Of a DNA stretch of 7,633 nt, positions 1 to 6,166 are shown piece by piece. Position numbers and translations under genes: made by a program. Numbering within the stretch: the stretch's first letter is position 1; each line of letters begins with the position of its first letter. The notes under the pieces are model-generated. The model saw nothing but the letters and a program-made list of their open reading frames with translations, ran no database searches and was not told the DNA's origin. The DNA is from an uncultured Bacilli bacterium (GTDB lineage Bacteria; Bacillota_I; Bacilli_A; RF39; UBA660). The DNA lies in assembly GCA_944363865.1 (NCBI GenBank), contig CALVVN010000018.1:1-7633 (forward strand), given 5' to 3'.

Positions 1-729
1 ATGAAATTACTATTTGATGAAATAGGAAAAAATAATACAGTTACTAGTAAAGAAATAACAAAATATTCTAAAATCACTAGTAGCAGTGGAAATAATGAAT
101 TCTTAAATAACTTTAACCTATGGAAAAATAGTGTAATAGCAGATGCCAAGAAAGAAGCGTTTTATGAGAAAAATAGTAAAAAGACTTTATATATTTTATA
201 TGGCGTATTAGGGTTTATTGTAGCATATTTAGACATTATTGTTTTAGAAAGTGCAATAGCGTTTTTTGTAGTAGGAATTGTTTCACTAGTATACTTAATA
301 TATATTGTTACTATAAGAAAGAGAACAGTAAAAGGAAACGAACATTATGTAAGATGGAAAGCATTTAAAAACTTTTTATTAGATTTTGGTAGATTTGAAG
401 AAAAAGATTTACCAGAAATTATATTATGGGAAAAATATTTAGTATATGCAACGGTATTAGGTGTTGCTGATAAAGTAAGTAAAGCTATGCAAGTTAAATT
501 AGATAGTATGCCAAACGCTAGTTATACTGCTGGCGACTTTGTATTTGATTATTACTTATATACTTCTTTAAGTAGAGATTTAAATAGAACAATTAGTAGA
601 AGCTATAGTAGTGCCGTGAGTGCTGTGAACGCTGCTAAAAGTAGATCTTCTAGTGGTGGAGGATTTGGTGGTGGATTCTCTGGAGGCGGTGGCTTCGGAG
701 GAGGTGGCGGCGGTGGCCGTGGTTTCTAA
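1..729 (+). CDS. DUF2207-type membrane protein, C-terminal part (5' end outside window)
   Basis: The visible 242 residues match the C-terminal region of DUF2207-family predicted membrane proteins. These normally run to about 550-600 residues, with a signal peptide and an extracellular domain upstream. The codon at position 1 happens to be ATG, but it sits at the window edge without any visible ribosome binding site, so it is most likely an internal Met of a longer gene. Seen here are a soluble segment (1-60), two adjacent hydrophobic segments (about 62-82 and 84-105), a family-like WEKYLVYATVLGVADKV motif near residues 143-159, and a low-complexity tail (219-242) of Gly and Phe ending GRGF, typical of this family. 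Function is unknown; a membrane or cell-envelope role is inferred. The tail codons carry the ribosome binding site of the next gene, and the two reading frames overlap by 17 nt, so the two genes are probably cotranscribed. Confidence 0.8.
   Translation: MKLLFDEIGKNNTVTSKEITKYSKITSSSGNNEFLNNFNLWKNSVIADAKKEAFYEKNSKKTLYILYGVLGFIVAYLDIIVLESAIAFFVVGIVSLVYLIYIVTIRKRTVKGNEHYVRWKAFKNFLLDFGRFEEKDLPEIILWEKYLVYATVLGVADKVSKAMQVKLDSMPNASYTAGDFVFDYYLYTSLSRDLNRTISRSYSSAVSAVNAAKSRSSSGGGFGGGFSGGGGFGGGGGGGRGF
699..706 (+). promoter_or_regulatory. Ribosome binding site for the HD-domain gene, embedded in the upstream glycine tail
   Basis: AGGAGGTG at 699-706 is a strong Shine-Dalgarno sequence formed by consecutive Gly codons (GGA GGA GGT GGC) of the upstream gene. 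AGGAGG ends 8 nt before the GTG at 713, which is good spacing, and 14 nt before another in-frame GTG at 719. No in-frame ATG occurs near the start of the HD-domain protein. This site is therefore the main reason for choosing GTG 713 as the start. Confidence 0.6.
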
Positions 730-1303
730 CCAAATAGATAGAATAAAAATATTTACAAAAGAGTTAAGTTATATTAAAAACGATAAATATAAAAACTATT
801 TAAAAGAAATTATACCTTTAATACCTGAATATTTTTTCCATGTAGGAGCGAGTTCAACGGGAAAATATCATCCAGCTTTTTCTAATGGAGAAGGTGGGCT
901 ATTAAGACACACAAAATTAGCTATTAGAATTGCATATGAACTACTAGAAAATCAATCGCTAAATCCATTTACAAACGATGAAAAAGATGCTATATTAGTT
1001 GCACTTCTTTTACATGATTCAATAAAATATGGTTTTGAAAAAGAAGAATATACTAGATTTGACCACCCAATACTAGCGAGTGAGTTTGTTAAAAACAATA
1101 GATTTAATTTGAGTGATGAGTCGGTAGAATTAATTAGTGATTTAATAATAACGCATATGGGGCCTTGGACTACTAATAAGTTTGGTGAAAAAATATTAGA
1201 TGAACCAGTAAGCAAATTACAAAAATTCGTTCATATGTGTGATTATTTATCTAGTAAAAAGTTTTTAAGTGTAGAGTTTCTAAATGATGATATAAAATAC
1301 TAG
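713..1303 (+). CDS. HD-domain metal-dependent phosphohydrolase
   Basis: A 196-residue protein with the HD superfamily layout, probably a cytoplasmic metal-dependent phosphohydrolase; substrate unknown. Counting from GTG 713, the likely metal ligands are H66 (in GGLLRHTK), H101-D102 (LLLHDSIK), H148 (ITHMGPW) and D177 (HMCDYLSSKKF). Further recognisable segments are GASSTGKYHP (45-54) and FDHP (116-119). This pattern resembles single-domain HD hydrolases of clostridia and bacilli, recalled from memory. Reading can extend back to GTG 653, but that would lie wholly inside the glycine-tail codons of the upstream gene and would give a valine/alanine/glutamate-rich N-terminus with no family resemblance. 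GTG 713 is preferred because of the ribosome binding site 8 nt upstream; GTG 719 is the alternative. It overlaps the upstream gene by 17 nt, and its TAG stop lies directly before the lepA ribosome binding site, so translation is probably coupled. Confidence 0.85.
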   Translation: MAVVSNQIDRIKIFTKELSYIKNDKYKNYLKEIIPLIPEYFFHVGASSTGKYHPAFSNGEGGLLRHTKLAIRIAYELLENQSLNPFTNDEKDAILVALLLHDSIKYGFEKEEYTRFDHPILASEFVKNNRFNLSDESVELISDLIITHMGPWTTNKFGEKILDEPVSKLQKFVHMCDYLSSKKFLSVEFLNDDIKY

Positions 1304-1312
1304 GAGGTTTAA

Positions 1313-3094
1313 ATGCAAGATAAAATCCGTAATTTTTCTATAATCGCACATATAGATCATGGAAAAAGTACATTAGCTGACAGAATATTAGAAAAATGTA
1401 ATGCTATAAGCGAACGAGAAATGAAAGAGCAACTACTTGATAATATGGACTTAGAGCGTGAACGTGGGATAACAATAAAATTAAATGCTGTGGAACTTAA
1501 ATATAAAGGGTATACATTACATTTAATAGATACACCCGGACACGTGGATTTTTCATACGAAGTTAGTAGAAGTTTAGCCGCTTGTGAAGGTGCGATATTA
1601 GTTGTAGATGCTACACAAGGGGTAGAAGCTCAAACACTTGCAAACTTACACTTAGCGTTAGATAATGACTTAACAATTATACCAGTAATAAACAAGATAG
1701 ATTTACCAAATGCTGACGTTTGTAAAGTTAAAAAGGAACTATCAGATTTAGGACTCTTTAACGAAGAAGAAATAATTTGCACTAGTGGGAAAACTGGAGA
1801 AGGTGTTATAGAACTATTAGATGCTGTAGTAGAGAGAATACCTGCTCCTAAAAGTACAAGCAATAAGTTTCGTGCATTAATTTTTGATAGTTATTACGAT
1901 GCATATAAAGGTGTAGTTACATTAATAAAAGTAGTAGATGGCAGCGTAAAAATAAAAGAGAAAATCAAAATGATTTCAACTGGTGCAGTATATGAAGTAG
2001 TAGAACTAGGGAAAAATACACCTAAAGAAATAAAAAAAGAAGAACTATCAGCAGGAGAAGTAGGATTTCTAATAGGAAGTATAAAAAGCATAGGAGACGT
2101 TAAAGTAGGAGATACAATTTGTAAGGAAAACGACCAAGTAGAAGCACTACCCGGTTACAAGCCAATGAAACCAATGGTATATTCAGGGCTCTATCCAGTA
2201 GACAGTAAAGATTATAATGCATTAAAAGAAGCCCTATCCAAACTAAAACTTAGTGATGCTGCACTAATATACGAGCCTGAAACTAGCAGTGCATTAGGTT
2301 TTGGATTTAGATGTGGTTTTTTAGGACTATTACATATGGAAATAGTAGAAGAACGATTAGAAAGAGAGTTTAACTTACAATTAATTTTAACAAGTCCAAG
2401 TGTAGTGTATGAAGTATATTTAAACGATGGAAACCTAGTAAGCGTTGATAATCCATCAAAAATGACAAATAAAGAACAAATAAATAAGATAACTGAACCA
2501 TACGTAAGAGCAAGTATATATGTTCCGAATGAATACGTTGGAGCCGTAATGGAATTATGCCAAGACAAACGTGGAACTTATAAAGGAATGGAATACATAA
2601 ATGAAAAAAGAGTATGTATATATTATGAATTACCACTTTTAGAAATAGTATATGATTTTTTTGATAAACTTAAAAGCAGTACAAAAGGTTATGCATCATT
2701 TGATTACGAAATAATAGGATTTCAAGAAAGCAATTTAGTAAAAATGGATATACTTTTAAATGGAGAAATAGTAGATGCTTTAAGTGTCATAGTACATAAA
2801 GATTTTGCGTACAAAAGAGGTAAATTAATATGTGAAAACTTGAAAACAATAATACCGAGACAAATGTTTCAAGTTCCTATTCAAGCAGTAATAGGTTCAA
2901 AAGTAATTGCAAGGGAAGATATACCTGCGATGAAAAAAAATGTGCTCGCTAAATGTTATGGTGGAGACGTGTCTAGAAAAAGAAAATTATTAGAAAAACA
3001 AAAAGAAGGTAAAAAAAGAATGAAACAAGTGGGAAGTGTTAATGTTCCACAAGAGGCATTTTTGACAGTACTTTCAATGGATAAAAAAAGTTAA
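1313..3094 (+). CDS. lepA: Elongation factor 4 (LepA) GTPase
   Basis: A 593-residue protein, full length for LepA/EF4, the ribosome-dependent translational GTPase implicated in back-translocation and in 30S biogenesis. GTPase motifs are clear: P-loop AHIDHGKST (12-20), RGIT (51-54), DTPGH (73-77), NKID (127-130), and a G5 element reading SGK (158-160) where SAK is usual. Downstream are a beta-barrel domain II, EF-G-like domains III and V, and the LepA-specific C-terminal domain, including SVIVHKDFAYKRGK and the basic KCYGGDVSRKRKLLEKQKEGKKRMKQ region, ending in VPQEAFLTVLSMDKKS. The start is supported by AGGAGG at 1302-1307, 5 nt before the ATG, which touches the stop of the HD-domain gene. 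A weak hairpin follows the stop codon, so this gene probably ends the first transcription unit. Identification is secure. Confidence 0.98.
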   Translation: MQDKIRNFSIIAHIDHGKSTLADRILEKCNAISEREMKEQLLDNMDLERERGITIKLNAVELKYKGYTLHLIDTPGHVDFSYEVSRSLAACEGAILVVDATQGVEAQTLANLHLALDNDLTIIPVINKIDLPNADVCKVKKELSDLGLFNEEEIICTSGKTGEGVIELLDAVVERIPAPKSTSNKFRALIFDSYYDAYKGVVTLIKVVDGSVKIKEKIKMISTGAVYEVVELGKNTPKEIKKEELSAGEVGFLIGSIKSIGDVKVGDTICKENDQVEALPGYKPMKPMVYSGLYPVDSKDYNALKEALSKLKLSDAALIYEPETSSALGFGFRCGFLGLLHMEIVEERLEREFNLQLILTSPSVVYEVYLNDGNLVSVDNPSKMTNKEQINKITEPYVRASIYVPNEYVGAVMELCQDKRGTYKGMEYINEKRVCIYYELPLLEIVYDFFDKLKSSTKGYASFDYEIIGFQESNLVKMDILLNGEIVDALSVIVHKDFAYKRGKLICENLKTIIPRQMFQVPIQAVIGSKVIAREDIPAMKKNVLAKCYGGDVSRKRKLLEKQKEGKKRMKQVGSVNVPQEAFLTVLSMDKKS

Positions 3095-3119
3095 AATGTA
3101 TTATTACTATACATTTTTT
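3093..3119 (+). terminator. Weak AT-rich terminator after lepA
   Basis: An 8-bp perfect inverted repeat (AAAATGTA at 3093-3100, TACATTTT at 3110-3117, 9-nt loop) overlaps the lepA stop codon and runs into a T-tract (TTTTTT, C, TTTT). Only one base pair is G-C, so termination is probably leaky. Its placement between lepA and a promoter-like sequence supports a transcription-unit boundary. Confidence 0.45.
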
Positions 3120-3140
3120 CTTTTATAAAATTAGTAATTT

Positions 3141-3149
3141 TGGTATACT
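3141..3149 (+). promoter_or_regulatory. Extended -10 promoter for the YgjP-like / trmD gene cluster
   Basis: TGGTATACT (3141-3149) matches the extended -10 form TGnTATAAT at all but one position. No good -35 is visible at 17-bp spacing (3121-3126 reads TTTTAT), which is acceptable for an extended -10 element. Transcription would begin near 3156, only about 8 nt before the next ATG. Sequence-based prediction only. Confidence 0.5.
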
Positions 3150-3163
3150 TAATTTGATGCAGT

Positions 3164-3802
3164 ATGAATATTAGTTATAATGGTAAAAACTACGAAATTA
3201 AAGTAATTAGAAAAAGCATAAAACATACATATATAAGAGTAAAAGAAGATTTAATAATTTATGTAACGACAAATTATTTTACATCAGATAGTTATATAAA
3301 AAAATTAGTTCAAGAAAACCTTATAAATATTTATAAGATGATAGATAGACAAACTAAAAAGCAAGAGAAGAACAATAATTATTACTTATTAGGCAAAAAA
3401 TATAATATAATAATTTGTAACATATTTAAAAAAGCAGTTATAGATGATGATAATATATTTGTAAAAAACATAAGAATGCTTGATCAGTTTACTAGAGAAA
3501 AGGCAAAAGAAATATTTTCAAATAGATTAGTTGAATGTTATGAGAAAATGGGTAAAGTTACGCCATTTCCAAAATTAATAGTTAAAAAAATGAAACAAAA
3601 ATGGGGATACTGTAATAAAAGAGATAAACTTATAACATTAAACTTAGAATTAATAAAATATAATATAGATGAAATAGATTATGTAATAGTACATGAATTA
3701 TGTCACTTCATTTATTTCAACCATTCAAAACAATTTTGGGAATGCGTGAGTGAATACAAACCAAATTATAAAGCAAATAGAAAAATATTAAGGGAGGAAT
3801 AA
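3164..3802 (+). CDS. YgjP-like (DUF45) zinc metallopeptidase
   Basis: A 212-residue protein with the architecture of the YgjP/DUF45 metallopeptidase family. An N-terminal strand-rich region contains NYEIKVIRKSIKHTYIRV (9-26). Conserved QKWGYC follows before the active-site helix, then the zinc motif HELCH (177-181) with its third ligand H187 in NHSKQFW. The family usually shows WGSC where this protein has WGYC. Length is slightly below the usual ~230. Family members are predicted zinc proteases; physiological substrate is unknown. The start is fixed at ATG 3164 or later because an in-frame TGA lies at 3155-3157. No Shine-Dalgarno sequence precedes it, and the predicted promoter is so close that the mRNA would be nearly leaderless. 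It is followed after one base by the rRNA methyltransferase gene and looks like the first gene of that operon. Confidence 0.9.
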   Translation: MNISYNGKNYEIKVIRKSIKHTYIRVKEDLIIYVTTNYFTSDSYIKKLVQENLINIYKMIDRQTKKQEKNNNYYLLGKKYNIIICNIFKKAVIDDDNIFVKNIRMLDQFTREKAKEIFSNRLVECYEKMGKVTPFPKLIVKKMKQKWGYCNKRDKLITLNLELIKYNIDEIDYVIVHELCHFIYFNHSKQFWECVSEYKPNYKANRKILREE

Positions 3803-3803
3803 A

Positions 3804-4526
3804 ATGTTAATTGAAAGTATCAATAATGAAAAAGCGAAATACTGGAGAAAGATTAGAACAAACAAATATATAAACGAATATAAAGAATATATTGTTGAAG
3901 GAGAACATTTAGTAGAAGAAGCTATAAAAAGTGGTAAAGCAAAGACCTTAATAGTTTTAGAAGGGTATAATTATGAAAGTAAATTAGAAACATATATAGT
4001 GAATGAAAAAGTAATGACATCAATAAGTTTATTAAAGACAATTCCTAAAATAATGTGTGTAGTTAAATTAGAAAATATAGTGAGTGATTACGGGAAAAAA
4101 ATAGTTATACTAGACGATGTACAAGATCCAGGAAATGTAGGGACACTAATAAGGACTGCATATGCTTTTAATTTTAGTGCTGTAGTATTAAGCCCTAATA
4201 GTGCCAATTTATATAACGATAAAGTTATAAGAGCAAGTCAAGGAATGATATTTCATTTAAATATAATAAATGAAGATATAAATAGTATTATACCTAAACT
4301 CAAAAACAAAGGATTTAAAATATATTCGACATTAATGAATGGAAGAATCACGCCTGAAGAAATAAATGATGAAAAGTTTGCATTTATATTAGGAAATGAA
4401 GGCTCTGGAATACGTGAAGAAATAAAAAAAATGTGTGATAGTTCCATAAAAATACCAATTAATAAAAATTGTGAGAGTTTGAACGTTGCAATTACTGGTG
4501 CTATAATAATGTATATAAAGAGGTAA
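3804..4526 (+). CDS. TrmH/SpoU-family RNA 2'-O-methyltransferase
   Basis: A 240-residue SPOUT-class methyltransferase expected to transfer a methyl group from S-adenosylmethionine to a ribose 2'-OH, probably in 23S rRNA (RlmB/YsgA-like group). The N-terminal substrate-binding-like part includes the typical YIVEGEHLVEEAI (29-41). The knotted catalytic domain shows motif 1 DDVQDPGNVGTLIRTA (104-119, with N111 and R117), motif 2 LGNEGSGI (196-203) and motif 3 ESLNVAITGAI (224-234). All three key motifs are intact. The start is supported by GGGAGG at 3792-3797, 6 nt before the ATG and inside the end of the preceding gene, indicating coupled expression. The exact target nucleotide cannot be read from sequence. 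In many Firmicutes a similar gene lies upstream of pheST; here it precedes rimM instead. Confidence 0.93.
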   Translation: MLIESINNEKAKYWRKIRTNKYINEYKEYIVEGEHLVEEAIKSGKAKTLIVLEGYNYESKLETYIVNEKVMTSISLLKTIPKIMCVVKLENIVSDYGKKIVILDDVQDPGNVGTLIRTAYAFNFSAVVLSPNSANLYNDKVIRASQGMIFHLNIINEDINSIIPKLKNKGFKIYSTLMNGRITPEEINDEKFAFILGNEGSGIREEIKKMCDSSIKIPINKNCESLNVAITGAIIMYIKR

Positions 4527-4530
4527 TATT

Positions 4531-5010
4531 ATGAATTATGTATATATAGGCGTTATAGTTAATACACATGCTTTAAAGGGTGAAGTTAGAGTTATTAGTA
4601 ATTTTGACAAAAAAGAAAAAGTATTTCAAATAGGTAAAACGTTATATATAGGAGACTTAAAAAGTAAAGAGACCATAGAAACGTATAGAAAGCATAAAAA
4701 CTATGATATGGTTAAATTCAAAGGTATAGATTATATAAATGACGTACTTAAATATAAAGGGAAAAAAGTATACGTATTAAGAGATGATTTAGAACTTAAT
4801 AAAGACGAATATTTAGAATCAGATCTTATCGGATTAGATGCAATATTTAAAGAAAAAGTACTAGGGACAATAACTAACATAATAGATAATAATGGGTACA
4901 AATTAATAGAAATAAAAGAAAGTTTAATACCGCTAAATGATAATTTTATAGAAAAAGTTGATTTAGAAAGTAGAAAAATATTTTTTAAAAATATAGAGGA
5001 GTTATTATGA
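4531..5010 (+). CDS. rimM: Ribosome maturation factor RimM
   Basis: A 159-residue protein, slightly shorter than the usual 165-175. RimM binds ribosomal protein S19 and assists late maturation of the 30S head. The N-terminal barrel domain has the signature GVIVNTHALKGEVRV (7-21; the usual form is HGLKGEVRV), with an Ala at position 14 in place of the common Gly. The C-terminal PRC-barrel part (about 90-159) begins near ESDLIGLDAIF and includes IPLNDNFIEKVDLESRKI. AAGAGG at 4518-4523, overlapping the end of the methyltransferase gene, lies 7 nt before the ATG. The TGA stop overlaps the trmD start in an ATGA arrangement, the common rimM-trmD coupling. The usual neighbours rpsP upstream and rplS downstream are not here. 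Confidence 0.95.
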   Translation: MNYVYIGVIVNTHALKGEVRVISNFDKKEKVFQIGKTLYIGDLKSKETIETYRKHKNYDMVKFKGIDYINDVLKYKGKKVYVLRDDLELNKDEYLESDLIGLDAIFKEKVLGTITNIIDNNGYKLIEIKESLIPLNDNFIEKVDLESRKIFFKNIEELL

Positions 5011-5672
5011 GAATAGATGTTTTAACCCTTTTTCCAGAAATGTTTGAATGCCTAATAAGTACAAGTATTATAAAACGCGCGATTTTAAATAAAAAAGTCA
5101 CAATAAACTTAGTAAATATAAGAGATTATAGTGAATACAATAATAACCAAGTAGATGATACACCTTTTGGAGGTGGTAATGGAATGGTACTGATGTGTGA
5201 CCCAGTATTTAAAGCATTAGAAAGTGTTAAAACTGATGAAAGTTACACTATAATTATGACCCCGCGTGGTAATATATATAAACAAGGTACGGCAAAAAAA
5301 TACAAAGAAATTAAACATTTAATAATAATATGCGGACATTACGAAGGATTTGACGAGAGAATATACAATTTAGTAGATGAAGAAATAAGTATAGGAGATT
5401 TTATATTAACTGGAGGAGAAATACCTGCTATGAGTGTAATAGATTCAGTTGTTAGATTAATACCAGGAGTTATAACTGAAGGAAGTTTAGAAAGCGAAAG
5501 TTTTGAAAACAACTTATTAGATTACCCAGTTTATACTAAACCAAGAATATATAATGGTATGGAAGTACCAGAAGTATTATTAAGTGGAAACCATTCAAAA
5601 ATAAAAGAATATAGAGAAAAAGAAAGACTTAGAATAACAAAAGAAAAAAGACCTGATTTATTAGAGAGGTAA
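5007..5672 (+). CDS. trmD: tRNA (guanine-N1)-methyltransferase TrmD
   Basis: TrmD methylates G37 of tRNAs next to the anticodon, using S-adenosylmethionine and preventing +1 frameshifting. The 221-residue protein has the complete SPOUT knot signatures: RIDVLTLFPEMF (2-13), DDTPFGGGNGMV (50-61), MTPRG (84-88), CGHYEGFDERI (109-119), IGDFILTGGE (129-138), RLIPGV (150-155), LLDYPVYTKP (170-179) and VPEVLLSGNH (187-196). It is about 15-25 residues shorter than typical family members, mainly at the C-terminus after RPDLLER. By hand alignment to E. coli TrmD, R150 corresponds to catalytic R154, while the catalytic Asp (D169) aligns with Glu164 in ESF. GAGGAG at 4996-5001, 5 nt before the ATG and within rimM, plus the 4-nt ATGA overlap, point to translational coupling with rimM. 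Confidence 0.97.
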   Translation: MRIDVLTLFPEMFECLISTSIIKRAILNKKVTINLVNIRDYSEYNNNQVDDTPFGGGNGMVLMCDPVFKALESVKTDESYTIIMTPRGNIYKQGTAKKYKEIKHLIIICGHYEGFDERIYNLVDEEISIGDFILTGGEIPAMSVIDSVVRLIPGVITEGSLESESFENNLLDYPVYTKPRIYNGMEVPEVLLSGNHSKIKEYREKERLRITKEKRPDLLER

Positions 5673-5675
5673 CTT

Positions 5676-6113
5676 ATGAAATATGTATTAAAAGAAACAA
5701 AAACAGAAAGTGGAACATATACGTTTGAAAAGGAATTAGAAGGATTCATAATACACGCGAAAAAAGATAAAAGTGCAGATGATATTGATATTAAAGAAGT
5801 AATAATAACTGATGCCGAATTAATAGATAAACATATAAAACGCATATTTGATAAAAAAATAAATGAAATATCAAAAATGATATTATTAATATTAAATAGT
5901 GACGATTCAACGGATGATGATGCTTCAATGGTTTTAGATGAAACTAGTAAGTTTAAATCTATTATAATTAATAAATATAAAAAGTATATAAGCGATAAAC
6001 TATATAAAACTTATATGAAAAAAGTCATTATAATGGAAGAAGAATTTAAAAGAAGCTATATGTATAACAAATATTACTTAGAAAATGAAATAGTAAGGGG
6101 TAGAAGTAGATAA
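5676..6113 (+). CDS. Hypothetical protein, 145 residues
   Basis: I do not recognise a named family. The start has AGAGAGG at 5663-5669, 6 nt upstream and inside the trmD stop region, so this is a real, cotranscribed gene. Three parts can be seen: a charged N-terminal region (1-55) with short strand-like stretches (GTYTFEKELEGFIIHAKK), a hydrophobic helix (about 62-74) followed by a very acidic linker (SDDSTDDDAS, 75-84), and a basic, probably helical C-terminal half (88-135) beginning DETSKFKSIIINKYKKYIS and ending in GRSR. The C-terminal half faintly recalls small uncharacterised proteins of gut Firmicutes with a helical xLKxIIxNKYxKxL segment, but that is memory only. No signal peptide or convincing transmembrane segment is visible, so it is likely cytosolic. 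Position between trmD and tig hints at a link to translation or protein quality control, which remains inference. Confidence 0.8.
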   Translation: MKYVLKETKTESGTYTFEKELEGFIIHAKKDKSADDIDIKEVIITDAELIDKHIKRIFDKKINEISKMILLILNSDDSTDDDASMVLDETSKFKSIIINKYKKYISDKLYKTYMKKVIIMEEEFKRSYMYNKYYLENEIVRGRSR

Positions 6114-6119
6114 ATAATG

Positions 6120-6148
6120 TTGTTTATGACAATTAAATATGTTAGAAT
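6120..6148 (+). promoter_or_regulatory. Predicted sigma-70-type promoter for tig
   Basis: TTGTTT (6120-6125) is separated by 17 bp from TAGAAT (6143-6148), and TG at 6140-6141 makes an extended -10 element. Transcription would start near 6155, just upstream of the GGAGG ribosome binding site (6157-6161), giving a very short leader. No terminator is visible between the preceding gene and tig, so read-through may add to expression. Confidence 0.55.
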
Positions 6149-6166
6149 ATTTAAACGGAGGGAAGT

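Noticed and set aside
653..712. Longer HD-domain protein starting at GTG 653
   Set aside because: The extra 20 residues derive from reading the glycine-tail codons of the upstream gene in another frame; they look like a shadow and lack a placed ribosome binding site. GTG 713 has one 8 nt upstream.
697..720. Glycine-rich run as a tandem repeat or CRISPR-like array
   Set aside because: It is the coding low-complexity tail typical of DUF2207 proteins; there are no regular spacers or repeats beyond Gly codons.
2212..2636. Two overlapping minus-strand open frames within lepA
   Set aside because: Both lie entirely inside the well-conserved lepA coding sequence and encode low-complexity hydrophobic protein with no family resemblance.
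5007..5016. TGA read as tryptophan (Mycoplasma code), extending rimM by two codons
   Set aside because: The extension to TAG at 5014 is too short to decide by itself, but all conserved Trp codons are TGG, no gene needs an internal TGA, and ATGA coupling of rimM-trmD is a standard arrangement.
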